This document shows, piece after piece, positions 1 to 9,544 of a DNA stretch of 64,000 nucleotides (position 1 is the stretch's first letter; every line of letters starts with the position of its first letter). Both the position numbers and the translations under genes were made by a program. The notes beneath the pieces are model-generated. The model was given only the letters and a program-made list of their open reading frames with translations. It searched no databases and was not told the DNA's origin. Source of the stretch: Micromonospora echinospora (GTDB lineage Bacteria; Actinomycetota; Actinomycetes; Mycobacteriales; Micromonosporaceae); assembly GCF_900091495.1 (NCBI RefSeq), contig NZ_LT607413.1, positions 2,666,001 through 2,730,000 on the forward strand. The letters are read 5' to 3'.

Positions 1-1
1 C

Positions 2-466
2 GCCCGCGACCAGCCGGCGTCGTTCGTCGGGGCGGCCACCGCGATGGACCAGGTGGCGACCGAGCTCGGGCTGCCCGCCGACGAGCTCGCGCTGGCCGAC
101 GGCAGTGGGCTGTCGCGTACCAACCGGATCAGTCCGTCCCTGCTCACCGACCTGATCGCGCTGGCCGGCAACGGCACCCGGCCCGAGCTGGCCGGGATCT
201 TCGGTGGCCTGCCGGTCGGCGGCTGGTCCGGCACCCTCGACGACCGGTTCGGCACGGAGGCCACCCGCGCTGGCGCCGGCGTGGTGCGGGCCAAGACCGG
301 GACGTTGACCGGGGTGCACGCGATCGCCGGACTGGTCACCACCGCCGAGGGACGCCTGCTCAGCTTCGCGATCCTCACCGACCGCACCCCGCCGAACGCC
401 CCGGACGCCACCCGGCTGGCCCTCGACCGGATCGGGGCGGCGCTGGCCGGCTGCGGCTGCCGCTGA
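2..466 (+). CDS. dacB: D-alanyl-D-alanine carboxypeptidase/endopeptidase (PBP4 family), C-terminal part
   Basis: The reading frame is open from the first bases, so the N-terminus lies outside the window; about 154 residues are visible. The late KTG box is present (AKTGTLTGV), followed by the strand-rich LLSFAILTDR segment typical of the end of the penicillin-binding fold. An ADGSGLSRTNRISP stretch matches the SGLSR-type region of class C penicillin-binding proteins of the DacB type. Such enzymes act outside the membrane, trimming or cleaving peptidoglycan stem peptides. The SxxK and SxN boxes would lie partly upstream and cannot be fully checked. The position before the DUF2342 protease, tilS and hpt is the usual actinobacterial order. 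Confidence 0.85.
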   Translation, partial: ARDQPASFVGAATAMDQVATELGLPADELALADGSGLSRTNRISPSLLTDLIALAGNGTRPELAGIFGGLPVGGWSGTLDDRFGTEATRAGAGVVRAKTGTLTGVHAIAGLVTTAEGRLLSFAILTDRTPPNAPDATRLALDRIGAALAGCGCR

Positions 467-559
467 CCCCGCCGGGCCGGGCCGGGCCAGCGGGCCTGGG
501 CCGGCCGCCGACGGCGCGAGCCCGGGTGGGGGTGTACCGGCGCGGGTACGGTGGGGTGC

Positions 560-1627
560 ATGGCGCAGTTCGTGGACTGGGATCTGGCCGCCGCCACCGC
601 GGGGGCACTGGGCAAGTCGGGGCCCCGGGTCTCGTACGCAGAGGCGACCGAGGTGGTGGGCGACCTGCGGCGGCTGACCGACGAGGCGGCCGAGCACGTG
701 GCCGAGTACACCGGTCTGCGCGCGCAGGTCGCGCACCCGCCGGTGCGGGTGGTGGACCGCCGGGACTGGGCGGCCACCAACATCGCCGGACTGCGCGAGG
801 TGATCACCCCGCTGGTCAGCCGGCTCTCCGGCGACAAACAGCCGGGCGCGCTCACCGAGGCGATCGGCTCCCGGCTCACCGGGGTGCAGGCCGGAACCGT
901 GCTGGCCTACCTCTCCGGTCGGGTGCTCGGTCAGTACGAGGTCTTCTCCGCCGACCCGGGCCAACTGCTCCTGGTCGCCCCGAACATCGTGGAGGTCGAG
1001 CGCAAGCTTCAGGCCGACCCGCGCGACTTCCGCCTCTGGGTCTGCCTGCACGAGGTGACCCACCGGACCCAGTTCACCGCCGTGCCGTGGATGCGGGCCT
1101 ACTTCCTCGGTGAGGTGCAGGCCTTCGTCGACGCCTCCCAGGGCGGCGAGCACCTGCTGGAGCGGCTGCGGCGCGGGGTCGCCACCCTCTCCGACGCGAT
1201 CAAGGACCCGGAGAGCCGGGCCAGCGTGTTGGACATCGTCCAGACGCCGGGCCAGCGTGCGGTGCTCGACCGGTTGACGGCGCTGATGACCCTGCTCGAA
1301 GGGCACGCCGAGTTCGTCATGGACGGCGTCGGCCCGGAGGTCATCCCGAGCGTGGAGCGGATCCGGGCCGGGTTCAACCGGCGCCGGGAGGCGGGCAACC
1401 CGCTGGAGAAGGCGATCCGCCGGCTGCTCGGGGTGGAGGTCAAGATGCGCCAGTACGCCGAGGGGCGCAAGTTCGTGCACGGCGTGGTGGAACGGGTCGG
1501 CATGGCCGGCTTCAACCGGATCTTCAGCTCCCCGTTGACCCTGCCCCGGCTGGAGGAGTTGGGCGACCCGGACGCCTGGGTGGCCCGCGTGCACGGTCCG
1601 GCCGGCCCGCTGCCGACGGCCGGCTGA
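560..1627 (+). CDS. zinc-dependent metalloprotease, DUF2342 (coenzyme F420 biosynthesis-associated) family
   Basis: This encodes 355 residues. An HEVTH motif at about residues 164-168 (CLHEVTHRTQF) gives two zinc-binding histidines and the catalytic glutamate of an HExxH metallohydrolase. The family is conserved in actinobacteria next to dacB, tilS and hpt; its substrate is not established, and the F420 link in its name rests on co-occurrence. I chose ATG 560 because a TACGGT hexamer ends 7 nt upstream, as in many other genes of this window; an in-frame GTG nine bases earlier would only add three residues. tilS follows after 10 bases, so the two are probably co-transcribed. Confidence 0.85.
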   Translation: MAQFVDWDLAAATAGALGKSGPRVSYAEATEVVGDLRRLTDEAAEHVAEYTGLRAQVAHPPVRVVDRRDWAATNIAGLREVITPLVSRLSGDKQPGALTEAIGSRLTGVQAGTVLAYLSGRVLGQYEVFSADPGQLLLVAPNIVEVERKLQADPRDFRLWVCLHEVTHRTQFTAVPWMRAYFLGEVQAFVDASQGGEHLLERLRRGVATLSDAIKDPESRASVLDIVQTPGQRAVLDRLTALMTLLEGHAEFVMDGVGPEVIPSVERIRAGFNRRREAGNPLEKAIRRLLGVEVKMRQYAEGRKFVHGVVERVGMAGFNRIFSSPLTLPRLEELGDPDAWVARVHGPAGPLPTAG

Positions 1628-1637
1628 CCGCCGGGCC

Positions 1638-2654
1638 GTGGCCGCGCTCGCACCGGCGGTAGCCGCGATCCGGGTCGCCGTCCGCCGGGCACTGGTCGGG
1701 TTGCCGGCCGCCGGTCCGGTCCTGGTGGCCTGTTCGGGGGGCGCCGACTCGCTCGCCCTCGCCGCGGCCACCGCCTTCGTCGCGCCCCGGCTGGGCCGCC
1801 CGGCCGGGCTGGTCACCGTCGACCACGGCCTCCAGGCCGGCTCCGCCGAGCGGGCCGCCGCCGTGGCCCGGTGGGCGGAGGAGACCGGGTTCGCCCCGGT
1901 GGAATCCGTCCGGGTACGTGTCGCGGGCCGCCCCGGCGGTCCGGAGGGTGCCGCGCGCGAGGCCCGCTACCAGGCGCTGGCCGAGGCCGGCCGGCGGTAC
2001 GGCGCGAGCGCCCTGCTCACCGGCCACACCCGGGACGACCAGGCGGAGACGGTGCTGCTCGCCCTGGCCCGGGGCTCCGGGCCACGGGGCCTGGCCGGGA
2101 TGCCGCCCCGCCGGGACCTGTCCGGGGTGCCGTTGCTGCGCCCGTTCCTCGACGTCACCCGGGAGCAGACCCGTCGGGCGTGCGCGGTGCTCGGGTTCAC
2201 GCCGTGGGAGGACCCGCACAACGTCGACCCGTCGTACGCCCGCGCCCGGGTCCGTGCCGACGTGCTGCCGGCGCTGGTCGCGGCGCTGGGCCCGGCGGTG
2301 CTGGAGAACCTCGCCCGGACGGCCCGACTGGTGGCCGCCGACACCGCCGCCCTCGACGACCTCGCCGCCGCCGCGCTGGCCGAGGCCCGGGTGCCGACCG
2401 ACGGCGGGGCGACCGGGGACCGGCCGGTTCCCGGTGGGCTGGTCGTGACGGTGCTGGCCGGGCTCGCGCCCGCGCTGCGCACCCGGGTGCTGCACGCCTG
2501 GGCCCGCGAACTGGGCGCCCCGGCGGCGGCGCTGTCGCACCGGCACGTCGCCGCGCTCGACGCGCTGGTCACCGACTGGCGTGGACAGGGCGCGGTGTAC
2601 CTGCCCGGCGCGCTGCGGGTCACCCGCCACGACGGTCACCTCGTGCCCCTTTGA
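1638..2654 (+). CDS. tilS: tRNA(Ile)-lysidine synthase
   Basis: The 338-residue protein has the ATP-pyrophosphatase P-loop SGGADS at residues 33-38 (VLVACSGGADSLAL), then the TVDHGLQ and LLTGHTRDDQAET segments typical of TilS. The enzyme attaches lysine to C34 of the CAU-anticodon isoleucine tRNA, changing its decoding from AUG to AUA. The start is GTG 1638, ten bases after the preceding gene. The C-terminal part (LVVTVLAGLAPALRTRVLHAWARELGA) fits the substrate-binding domain; the length is that of the shorter actinobacterial forms. In this genus-type block hpt normally follows; here a gamma-glutamyltransferase gene and a regulator are inserted between them. Confidence 0.93.
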   Translation: MAALAPAVAAIRVAVRRALVGLPAAGPVLVACSGGADSLALAAATAFVAPRLGRPAGLVTVDHGLQAGSAERAAAVARWAEETGFAPVESVRVRVAGRPGGPEGAAREARYQALAEAGRRYGASALLTGHTRDDQAETVLLALARGSGPRGLAGMPPRRDLSGVPLLRPFLDVTREQTRRACAVLGFTPWEDPHNVDPSYARARVRADVLPALVAALGPAVLENLARTARLVAADTAALDDLAAAALAEARVPTDGGATGDRPVPGGLVVTVLAGLAPALRTRVLHAWARELGAPAAALSHRHVAALDALVTDWRGQGAVYLPGALRVTRHDGHLVPL

Positions 2655-2693
2655 CGCCCCCTGGCCCGGTCCGCAGTGCGGTAGACATGGCGG

Positions 2694-4337
2694 ATGTCGC
2701 ACCCCCGACCGCCCCTCTTCGCCCCGCACGGCGCCGTCGCGACCAGCCAACCGCTCGCCGCGGCGGCCGGGCTGGCGGTGCTGCGGCGCGGCGGCAACGC
2801 CGTCGACGCCGCGCTGGCCACCGCGATCACCCTCACCGTGGTCCAGCCGGGTTCCAACGACATCGGCGGTGACCTGTTCGCCATCGTCTGGGACGGCGAA
2901 CGGCTGCACGGCCTGAACGCCTCCGGCCGTTCCCCGGCGGCGCTGACCCGGGACGTGGTCCTCGCCGCGACCGGCGGCCGGGGCGCCGACCCGGTGGCCG
3001 CCCTCGGCGGAGCCCAGGCGCGCGGCCCGGCGATGCCCGCCCGGGGCTGGCTGCCGGTGACCGTGCCCGGCGCGCCCGCCGGTTGGCGGGACCTGCACGA
3101 CCGGTTCGGCTCGCTGCCGTTCGCCGACCTCTTCACCGACGCCGTCGGGTACGCCGAGCACGGCTACCCGGTCTCCACCAGCGTGGCGGCCGGTTGGGCC
3201 CGGGCCGCCGCCCTGCACGAGGGGCTGGTCGGACCGGAGTTCGCCGAGTGGCCCCGGGTGTTCACGGTCGACGGGCGGGCACCCCGGGCCGGGCAGCGGT
3301 GGCGCAACCCGGACGCGGCCCGGACCCTGCGCCGGATCGCCGCCACCGGGGCGGCCGACTTCTACCGGGGCGGGATCGCCGAGGCGATGGCCGCGTACGC
3401 CGCCCGTACCGGTGGCCTGCTCACCGCCGACGACCTGGCCGCGCACCGGTCGGAGTGGGTGGACCCGGTGTCCGCCCGCTACCGGGGGCACGAGGTGTGG
3501 GAGTTGCCGCCGAACGGTCAGGGGATCGCCGCGCTGCTCGTCCTGAACATCCTCGACGGGGTGGACCTCGCGGCGCTTCCGCCGGCCGAGCGGCTGCACT
3601 GGCAGATCGAGGCGGTGAAGCTCGGCTTCGCCGACGCGCACGCGTACGTGGCCGATCCGGAGCACGCGGCGGTGCCGACGGCGGCCCTGCTCGACCCGGC
3701 GTACGCGGCGACCCGACGGGCCCTGGTCACCGACCGGGCCGCCGCACCCGCCGCCGGTGACCCGGAGCGGGGCGGCACGGTGTACCTCTGCGCGGCCGAC
3801 TCCGGCGGCATGATGGTGAGCCTGATCCAGTCCACCTACCTGGGCTTCGGGTCGCACGTGGTGCTGCCCGGCCACGGCTTCGGGCTACAGAACCGGGGCA
3901 CCGGTTTCCGTCTCGACCCGGCCCACCCGAACGTGGTCGGGCCGTCGCGGCGGCCGTTCCACACGATCATCCCCGGGTTCCTGACCCGGGACGGCGCACC
4001 GGTGGGGCCGTTCGGGGTGATGGGCGGGCACATGCAGCCACAGGGGCACGTCCAGCTGGTCTCGGCCACCCTGGACGGCGGCCTGGACCCGCAGGCCGCC
4101 CTCGGTGCGCCGCGATGGTACTGGCACGCCGGCCGGTCGGTGCTGGTCGAGCCGGACCTGACGGCGACCGCCGAGGGCCGGGCGGCGGTGGAGACGTTGC
4201 GCGGGCGCGGCCACGAGATCGCCGTCGCCGAGGAGCCGGGCGTCTTCGGGTACGGACAGGCGATCTGGCGACACGGCGACGGAGGGTACGTGGTCGGCTC
4301 CGAGCCGCGGGTGGACGGCGCGGCGATGGGCTGGTGA
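2694..4337 (+). CDS. gamma-glutamyltransferase family protein
   Basis: The 547-residue protein is colinear with the GGT family of N-terminal nucleophile hydrolases. The start region [30 protein letters not shown] is diagnostic, and the expected autoprocessing threonine falls at about residue 362 in the sequence [13 protein letters not shown]. Classical GGT proteins have Thr-Thr-His there, so the Thr-Val-Tyr context suggests an acylase-like or divergent substrate range. No signal peptide is visible; the protein is probably cytoplasmic. A TAGACA hexamer lies 6 nt before ATG 2694. It ends 7 bases before the stop of the convergent regulator gene and splits the usual tilS-hpt pair, so it is likely an insertion relative to the ancestral order. 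Confidence 0.88.
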   Translation: MSHPRPPLFAPHGAVATSQPLAAAAGLAVLRRGGNAVDAALATAITLTVVQPGSNDIGGDLFAIVWDGERLHGLNASGRSPAALTRDVVLAATGGRGADPVAALGGAQARGPAMPARGWLPVTVPGAPAGWRDLHDRFGSLPFADLFTDAVGYAEHGYPVSTSVAAGWARAAALHEGLVGPEFAEWPRVFTVDGRAPRAGQRWRNPDAARTLRRIAATGAADFYRGGIAEAMAAYAARTGGLLTADDLAAHRSEWVDPVSARYRGHEVWELPPNGQGIAALLVLNILDGVDLAALPPAERLHWQIEAVKLGFADAHAYVADPEHAAVPTAALLDPAYAATRRALVTDRAAAPAAGDPERGGTVYLCAADSGGMMVSLIQSTYLGFGSHVVLPGHGFGLQNRGTGFRLDPAHPNVVGPSRRPFHTIIPGFLTRDGAPVGPFGVMGGHMQPQGHVQLVSATLDGGLDPQAALGAPRWYWHAGRSVLVEPDLTATAEGRAAVETLRGRGHEIAVAEEPGVFGYGQAIWRHGDGGYVVGSEPRVDGAAMGW

Positions 4338-4344
4338 GCGCTTC

Positions 4345-5307
4345 TCAGGCGATGGGGACCCGCTCCCGGAAGGTCGCCCGGTAGACCGCCGGGGTGGCCC
4401 CGACCCGGCGGGTGAAGTGGTGCCGCAGCGCGGCGGCGTCGCCGAACCCGGCCTGCCCGGCCACCGCCTCCACACTCAGCCGGGTCTCCTCCAGCAGCCG
4501 TCGGGCCAGCAGCACCCGCTGGTTGGTCAGCCAGTCGTGCGGGGTGGTGCCGGTCTCGGCGCGGAACCGCCGGGCGAAGGTGCGGGGACTCATGCCGGCG
4601 CGTTCGGCCAGTTCCTCCACGGTCAGCGGTCGGTCCAGGTGTCCCATCAGCCACGTGAGCACCGGCTCCAGGGTCGGCGCCTCCGGTGCCCGGGGAATCG
4701 GCGCCTCGACGTACTGCGCCTGCCCGCCGTCGCGGTGCGGCGGGACGACCATCCGGCGGGCGAGCCGGGTGGCCACCGCCGAGCCGTGCTCCTGCCGGAC
4801 CAGGTGCAGGCAGGCGTCGATGCCGGCGGCGGTGCCCGCGCTGGTCAGCAGCGGACCGTCCTGGACGTAGAGCGCGTTGCACCGGACGCGGGCCAGTGGA
4901 TGGCGTTCCTGCAGGTCGTCGACGTACCGCCAGTGGGTCGTGCAGTCGCGGCCGTCGAGCAGTCCGGCCTGGCCGAGCACGAAGGCCCCGGAGCAGACGC
5001 TGAACACGTACGCGCCCCGGTCGGCGGCCCGACGCAGCGCGGCCAGCACCGCCGGTGGGACCTCGGCGTCGCTGCCGTGGGCCGGCACCGCGACCAGGTC
5101 GGCCTCGTCGACCGGCGCCAGGTCGGCCGACGGGAGCAGGGTGAACCCCGACGAGGTACGCACCGGAGCCCCGTCGACGCCGCACACCGTGAACCGGTAG
5201 CCGGGGAGCCCGTCGGCCGTCCGGTCGGTGCCGAAGACCTCACAGAGCACGCCCAGCTCGAACGGGGCGACCCGGTCCAGCGCGACCACGGCGACGGTAC
5301 GGAGCAT
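4345..5307 (-). CDS. GlxA-family transcriptional regulator (DJ-1/PfpI domain plus AraC-type helix-turn-helix)
   Basis: This encodes 320 residues. Residues 1-190 form a DJ-1/PfpI-like domain with the nucleophile-elbow cysteine at about position 105 ([15 protein letters not shown]). From about residue 215 there is a double AraC-type helix-turn-helix ([21 protein letters not shown] and the second helix pair ending [13 protein letters not shown]). Proteins of this build regulate uptake or catabolism genes, but the effector cannot be read from sequence. ATG 5307 is preferred over longer starts because homology begins there and TACCCT lies exactly 6 nt upstream, suggesting a leaderless transcript. 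It diverges from a 45-residue membrane peptide gene, a possible target. Confidence 0.88.
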   Translation of the reverse strand: MLRTVAVVALDRVAPFELGVLCEVFGTDRTADGLPGYRFTVCGVDGAPVRTSSGFTLLPSADLAPVDEADLVAVPAHGSDAEVPPAVLAALRRAADRGAYVFSVCSGAFVLGQAGLLDGRDCTTHWRYVDDLQERHPLARVRCNALYVQDGPLLTSAGTAAGIDACLHLVRQEHGSAVATRLARRMVVPPHRDGGQAQYVEAPIPRAPEAPTLEPVLTWLMGHLDRPLTVEELAERAGMSPRTFARRFRAETGTTPHDWLTNQRVLLARRLLEETRLSVEAVAGQAGFGDAAALRHHFTRRVGATPAVYRATFRERVPIA

Positions 5308-5456
5308 GTGACCAGGGTAACGGCACAGGTGGCAGGAAATCGAGGTTCGGTGGCAATCCTGCCACTGTTCCGCTTCTCCGGTCGGTCGCAGACTGGATCG
5401 GTCCGGTGCGCACCGGCGGCGAGAACGACGGACACCCACGGAAAGCGAGCGCCGCC

Positions 5457-5594
5457 ATGGAATTCCTCCTGTTCCTCCTCTTTCTCCTCGCCCTCGCGGC
5501 CGGCTCGGTGCTCGGGCTCACCGCGGACAGCCGGGACTCGGCCGACTGGAAGCCGACCGAGGACGGTCGACGCTGGCGATCCCGGCCCTGCTGA
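5457..5594 (+). CDS. small single-helix membrane protein (hypothetical)
   Basis: A 45-residue open frame begins [20 protein letters not shown], an almost purely hydrophobic helix of about 20 residues, followed by a short polar tail rich in Asp, Arg and Trp ([14 protein letters not shown]). The G/C-rich third positions of the tail and an AAGCGAG sequence about 9 bases before ATG support translation. It would sit in the membrane with a short soluble tail. The gene is divergent from the GlxA-type regulator and upstream of hpt. No function can be assigned, and a chance open frame cannot be excluded. Confidence 0.5.
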   Translation: MEFLLFLLFLLALAAGSVLGLTADSRDSADWKPTEDGRRWRSRPC

Positions 5595-5706
5595 GCCGCT
5601 GGTCCGTCCGGCCGGACGGACCAGCGGGTCCGGGGTGTCGGCCGGGACGCGTGGAAAGGGCGGCCCCGCCGACGGCGACCGAGCGGCGTACGGCAGGCTA
5701 AGGGGC

Positions 5707-6282
5707 ATGGCTGACGGCTCCTGGTACGACGCCGACATCGACCACGTGATCATTTCCGAGGCGCAGATCCGCGAGAAGACCGCGGAGCTGGCCAAGCAGG
5801 TCTCGGCGGACTACGCCGACGTCGAGGACGGGCTGCTGCTGGTCTGCGTGCTCAAGGGCGCGGTCATGTTCATGGCCGACTTCGCCCGGGCGCTCGGACG
5901 GCACGGTCCCCCCGCCGAGCTGGAGTTCATGGCCGTCTCCTCGTACGGCCAGGGCACCACCTCGTCCGGCGTGGTCCGGATCCTCAAGGACCTCGACCGC
6001 GACATCGCCGGCCGGCACGTGGTGGTGGTGGAGGACATCGTCGACTCCGGGCTGACGCTCTCCTGGCTGCTCCGTTACCTGGAGTCGCGGTCGGCCGCGA
6101 GCGTCGAGGTGGTGGCCCTGTTCCGCAAGCCCGACGCGGTCAAGGTCGAGGTCCCGGTGAAGTACGTCGGCTTCGACATCCCGACCGAGTTCGTCGTCGG
6201 CTACGGCCTCGACTTCGGGGAGCGCTACCGCGAACTGCCCTACGTGGGCGTGCTGAAGCCGCAGGTGTACGCCCGGTCCTGA
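5707..6282 (+). CDS. hpt: hypoxanthine (guanine) phosphoribosyltransferase
   Basis: The 191-residue enzyme converts hypoxanthine or guanine plus PRPP to IMP or GMP in purine salvage. The PRPP-binding motif is clear at about residues 106-118 ([14 protein letters not shown], with the paired acidic residues E109 and D110). Other family landmarks are [17 protein letters not shown] and [21 protein letters not shown]. Length and boundaries match bacterial Hpt. A CAGGCT hexamer ends 7 nt before ATG 5707. Its place before ftsH is the classic tilS-hpt-ftsH arrangement, separated here from tilS by about 3 kb of inserted genes. Confidence 0.95.
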   Translation: MADGSWYDADIDHVIISEAQIREKTAELAKQVSADYADVEDGLLLVCVLKGAVMFMADFARALGRHGPPAELEFMAVSSYGQGTTSSGVVRILKDLDRDIAGRHVVVVEDIVDSGLTLSWLLRYLESRSAASVEVVALFRKPDAVKVEVPVKYVGFDIPTEFVVGYGLDFGERYRELPYVGVLKPQVYARS

Positions 6283-6738
6283 CCGGTCGCCCTCCGGGCG
6301 CTGCTGCCGATGCCCTGAGCAGGTAGTATCGGCCGACATCGAGCGGACGTACAGCGCGCTCTCAGGTATCCGGACTACGGTGGTGGTTCGGTGACGTGGG
6401 AGTAGTCCCGCGACCGGGCTCGTCGACCACCGGTCGGCGGCCGGGAGCGGCGCCGACGTCACGCCGGCTCTCGCCCGGAACCCGGGTGGGTGGTGAGGGG
6501 CTGGTGGAGCCGACGGTCACGCCGTGTCATACCGGCGATGCGCGACTGCGGCCCTCGCGAGCTCGCTCGTCGTCCGCACGGTGTACCGTCGAATGACCGC
6601 GACGCGGCGATTACGCGTTTCGGGGTCGAGGCCAGCCCGAAGAGCGGCGGCCCCGGCCGCCGCCTCGGCGGCGAACAGCCATCAGACGGTCAGGACGTCG
6701 ATCAGGAGGGTCCGGGCGCCTCGGCGCTCGACAACAGT
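6283..6738 (+). other. long leader/intergenic region before ftsH
   Basis: No convincing gene lies in these 456 bases. A TAGTAT hexamer at 6324-6329 is a good -10 candidate and would produce a 5' leader of about 400 nt. The ftsH frame stays open back to 6490, but the peptide it would add (many Arg, no conservation visible) does not look like FtsH. A GGAGGG sequence at about 6707 is too far from ATG 6739 to serve it directly. The leader may hold a regulatory RNA structure; I recognise no riboswitch class. Confidence 0.4.
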
Positions 6739-8820
6739 ATGGAACGTACGCGTTTCTTCCGCCGCCCGGTGGTCTGGATCATCCTGGTGATCGCCGGCGC
6801 GATTCTGCTCAGTCAGCTGTTTACAGGTGGACCTAGCTACCACAAGGTCGACACGTCGGTCGCGCTCGACCGGCTCAACACCGCGCAGATCGACAAGGTC
6901 ATCTTTCAGGACAAGGAGCAGACGCTCCAGATCGACCTGAAGGACAAGGCCAAGTTCGGTGACACCACCACCGACAAGATCGAGGCGCAGTTCCCGTACG
7001 AGGTCGGCGACCGGGTCTGGGAGCAGGTCCTCGCGGCCAAGGCGGCCAACCGCATCACCGGCCCGGCGGACACCGAGGTGTCGTCGGACAGCGTCCTCGT
7101 CACGCTGCTGGTGAACCTGCTGCCCATCGCCCTGCTCGTGCTCCTGCTGCTGTTCTTCATGTCGCAGATGCAGGGTGGCGGCTCCCGGGTGCTCAACTTC
7201 GGCAAGTCCAAGGCGAAGATGATCACCAAGGACACTCCGAAGACCACCTTCGCGGACGTGGCCGGGGCCGAGGAGGCCGTCGAGGAGCTGCACGAGATCA
7301 AGGACTTCCTGCAGAACCCGGCGAAGTACCAGGCTCTCGGTGCCAAGATCCCCAAGGGCGTGCTCCTCTTCGGTCCGCCCGGTACCGGTAAGACGCTGCT
7401 CGCCCGCGCGGTCGCCGGCGAGGCCGGGGTGCCGTTCTACTCGATCTCCGGTTCCGACTTCGTCGAGATGTTCGTCGGTGTCGGCGCCAGCCGGGTCCGT
7501 GACCTCTTCGAGCAGGCCAAGGCGAACGCCCCGGCGATCGTCTTCGTCGACGAGATCGACGCGGTCGGCCGACACCGGGGTGCCGGCATGGGCGGCGGCC
7601 ACGACGAGCGCGAGCAGACGCTCAACCAGCTCCTCGTGGAGATGGACGGCTTTGACACCAAGGGCGGCGTCATCCTGATCGCCGCCACCAACCGGCCGGA
7701 CATCCTCGACCCGGCGCTGCTGCGTCCGGGCCGGTTCGACCGGCAGATCCCGGTGGACGCGCCCGACATGGAGGGCCGCAAGGCGATCCTCCGGGTGCAC
7801 GCCAAGGGCAAGCCGTTCGCGCCCGACGTCGACCTCGACTCGGTCGCCCGCCGGACGCCCGGCTTCAGCGGTGCCGACCTGGCCAACGTCATCAACGAGG
7901 CCGCCCTGCTCACCGCGCGCAAGGAGCAGCGGGCGATCACCAACGACTCGCTCGAGGAGTCGATCGACCGGGTCCTCGCCGGTCCGCAGCGGCGGACGCG
8001 GGTGATGGGCGACCAGGAGAAGAAGATCACCGCGTACCACGAGGGTGGGCACGCGCTGGTCGCCTGGGCGCTGCCGCACGCCGCCCCGGTGCACAAGGTG
8101 ACGATCCTGTCCCGTGCCCGGACGCTGGGACACACCCTGGTGCTCCCCACCGAGGACAAGTACACCCAGACCCGGGCCGAGATGATCGACACGCTCGCCT
8201 ACGCGCTCGGCGGCCGGGCCGCCGAGGAACTGGTCTTCCACGAGCCGACCACCGGTGCCGGCAACGACATCGAGAAGGCCACCCAGCTCGCCCGCGCGAT
8301 GATCACGCAGTACGGCATGAGCTCGAAGCTCGGCGCCATCAAGTACGGCACCAGTGGTGACGAGCCGTTCCTCGGCCGCAACATGGGCCACGAGCGGGAC
8401 TACTCGGACGCGGTGGCCGCCGAGATCGACAGTGAGATGCGGGCACTGATCGAGCTGGCGCACGACGAGGCCTGGGAGATCCTGGTCGAGTACCGGGACG
8501 TCCTGGACAACCTGGTCCTCGAGTTGATCGAGAAGGAGACCCTCTCCACCGCCGACATGGCCCGGATCTGCGCCCGGGTGGTGAAGCGTCCGCCGATGGC
8601 CCCGTACAACGGCTTCGGCAAGCGGCAGCCCTCCACCGAGCCTCCCGTGCTCACCCCCGCCGAGCAGGAGGCGCTGAAGGCGCAGGCCGAGGCGGACGGT
8701 GTCCACGCCGCGGTCGGCGGCGGTGTCTCCTCGAACAACCTCGGCACGTCCTCGAACAACCTCGGCACGTCCTCGAACAACATCGGTGGCACAGCGAACA
8801 GCTCGGACGGTACCCACTGA
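6739..8820 (+). CDS. ftsH: ATP-dependent zinc metalloprotease FtsH
   Basis: This encodes 693 residues. Two transmembrane segments flank a small extracytoplasmic domain (about residues 11-29 and 118-140). The AAA+ module has Walker A GPPGTGKT at 212-219, Walker [12 protein letters not shown] near 270 and the second region of homology ([21 protein letters not shown]). The protease domain has the zinc motif HEGGH at 434-438. The enzyme degrades membrane and soluble regulatory proteins. Family alignment fixes the start at [15 protein letters not shown] although no good ribosome-binding site precedes it. The last 90 residues are low complexity and contain three copies of a 7-residue SSNNLGT-type repeat. 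Confidence 0.97.
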   Translation: MERTRFFRRPVVWIILVIAGAILLSQLFTGGPSYHKVDTSVALDRLNTAQIDKVIFQDKEQTLQIDLKDKAKFGDTTTDKIEAQFPYEVGDRVWEQVLAAKAANRITGPADTEVSSDSVLVTLLVNLLPIALLVLLLLFFMSQMQGGGSRVLNFGKSKAKMITKDTPKTTFADVAGAEEAVEELHEIKDFLQNPAKYQALGAKIPKGVLLFGPPGTGKTLLARAVAGEAGVPFYSISGSDFVEMFVGVGASRVRDLFEQAKANAPAIVFVDEIDAVGRHRGAGMGGGHDEREQTLNQLLVEMDGFDTKGGVILIAATNRPDILDPALLRPGRFDRQIPVDAPDMEGRKAILRVHAKGKPFAPDVDLDSVARRTPGFSGADLANVINEAALLTARKEQRAITNDSLEESIDRVLAGPQRRTRVMGDQEKKITAYHEGGHALVAWALPHAAPVHKVTILSRARTLGHTLVLPTEDKYTQTRAEMIDTLAYALGGRAAEELVFHEPTTGAGNDIEKATQLARAMITQYGMSSKLGAIKYGTSGDEPFLGRNMGHERDYSDAVAAEIDSEMRALIELAHDEAWEILVEYRDVLDNLVLELIEKETLSTADMARICARVVKRPPMAPYNGFGKRQPSTEPPVLTPAEQEALKAQAEADGVHAAVGGGVSSNNLGTSSNNLGTSSNNIGGTANSSDGTH
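8728..8790 (+). repeat. three tandem 21-bp repeats inside the ftsH 3' end
   Basis: Units at 8728-8748, 8749-8769 and 8770-8790 begin with tcctcgaacaac and encode [14 protein letters not shown] and SSNNIGG. The first two are identical at the nucleotide level; the third has diverged. The in-frame unit length allows copy number to change without breaking the gene. It lies in the disordered tail after the protease domain. Confidence 0.9.
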
Positions 8821-8948
8821 ACACGCGCGAACCGGCGGCCAGCCAGGACACTCCTGCGCTGGCCGCCTCGTCGACCGAACCCGACGGCGACGAGGCCCTG
8901 GACTACCTCGCCGCCCGACTGATCAACGGCAAGCTCACCGGTCGTCCG

Positions 8949-9524
8949 GTGGAGAACGCCGTCGACCTCGGCCGGATCGAGAGGGCGGTACGCGAGATCC
9001 TGATCGCGGTCGGAGAGGACCCCGACCGCGACGGGCTGCTCCAGACCCCGGCCCGCGTCGCCCGCGCGTACGCGGAACTCTTCGCCGGCCTCCGGGTCGA
9101 CCCGAAGCAGGTGTTGACCACCACCTTCGAGGCCAACCACGAGGAGTTGGTGCTCGTCCGGGACATCGACGTGATGAGCCTCTGCGAGCACCACCTGCTT
9201 CCCTTCCGGGGCAGCGCGCACATCGGCTACATCCCCGGACCGGACGGCCGGATCACCGGGCTGTCGAAGCTGGCCCGGCTGGTCGAGGTCTTCGCCCGCC
9301 GTCCGCAGGTGCAGGAACGGCTCACCTCGCAGATCGCCGACCTGCTGATGGAGCGGCTCAACCCACGCGGCGTCATCGTGGTGCTTGAATGCGAGCACAT
9401 GTGCATGGCCATGCGCGGCATCCAGAAGTCCGGCGCCAAGACGATCACCTCGGCGGTGCGTGGCACCCTCCAGCGTGACGCGAAGTCCCGCGCCGAGGCG
9501 ATGGCCCTGATCATCCCCCGCTGA
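8949..9524 (+). CDS. folE: GTP cyclohydrolase I
   Basis: The enzyme turns GTP into 7,8-dihydroneopterin triphosphate, the first step of tetrahydrofolate synthesis. From GTG 8949 it has 191 residues and the complete catalytic core: zinc ligands at C79 and H82 ([10 protein letters not shown]) and C152 ([11 protein letters not shown]). However, strongly codon-biased sequence continues in the same frame upstream to the ftsH stop with no ATG, GTG or TTG, so the true start may be a CTG at 8817 overlapping the ftsH stop codon (44 extra residues). It is almost certainly co-transcribed with ftsH. The remaining folate genes folP, folB and folK are displaced 13 kb downstream. Confidence 0.95.
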   Translation: MENAVDLGRIERAVREILIAVGEDPDRDGLLQTPARVARAYAELFAGLRVDPKQVLTTTFEANHEELVLVRDIDVMSLCEHHLLPFRGSAHIGYIPGPDGRITGLSKLARLVEVFARRPQVQERLTSQIADLLMERLNPRGVIVVLECEHMCMAMRGIQKSGAKTITSAVRGTLQRDAKSRAEAMALIIPR

Positions 9525-9544
9525 CCCGACGGCGGCGGTAGGAC

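Noticed and set aside
1524..3875. Very long open frame on the minus strand opposite tilS and the gamma-glutamyltransferase gene
   Set aside because: It is the complement of two well-supported genes; its composition (Gly, Arg, His, Pro) is the usual shadow of GC-biased codons. The same applies to the long minus frame opposite ftsH (6682-8817) and many others.
6490..6738. Longer ftsH start that would add 83 residues
   Set aside because: The added peptide lacks any resemblance to FtsH, is not codon-biased in the usual manner, and family proteins begin at the chosen ATG.
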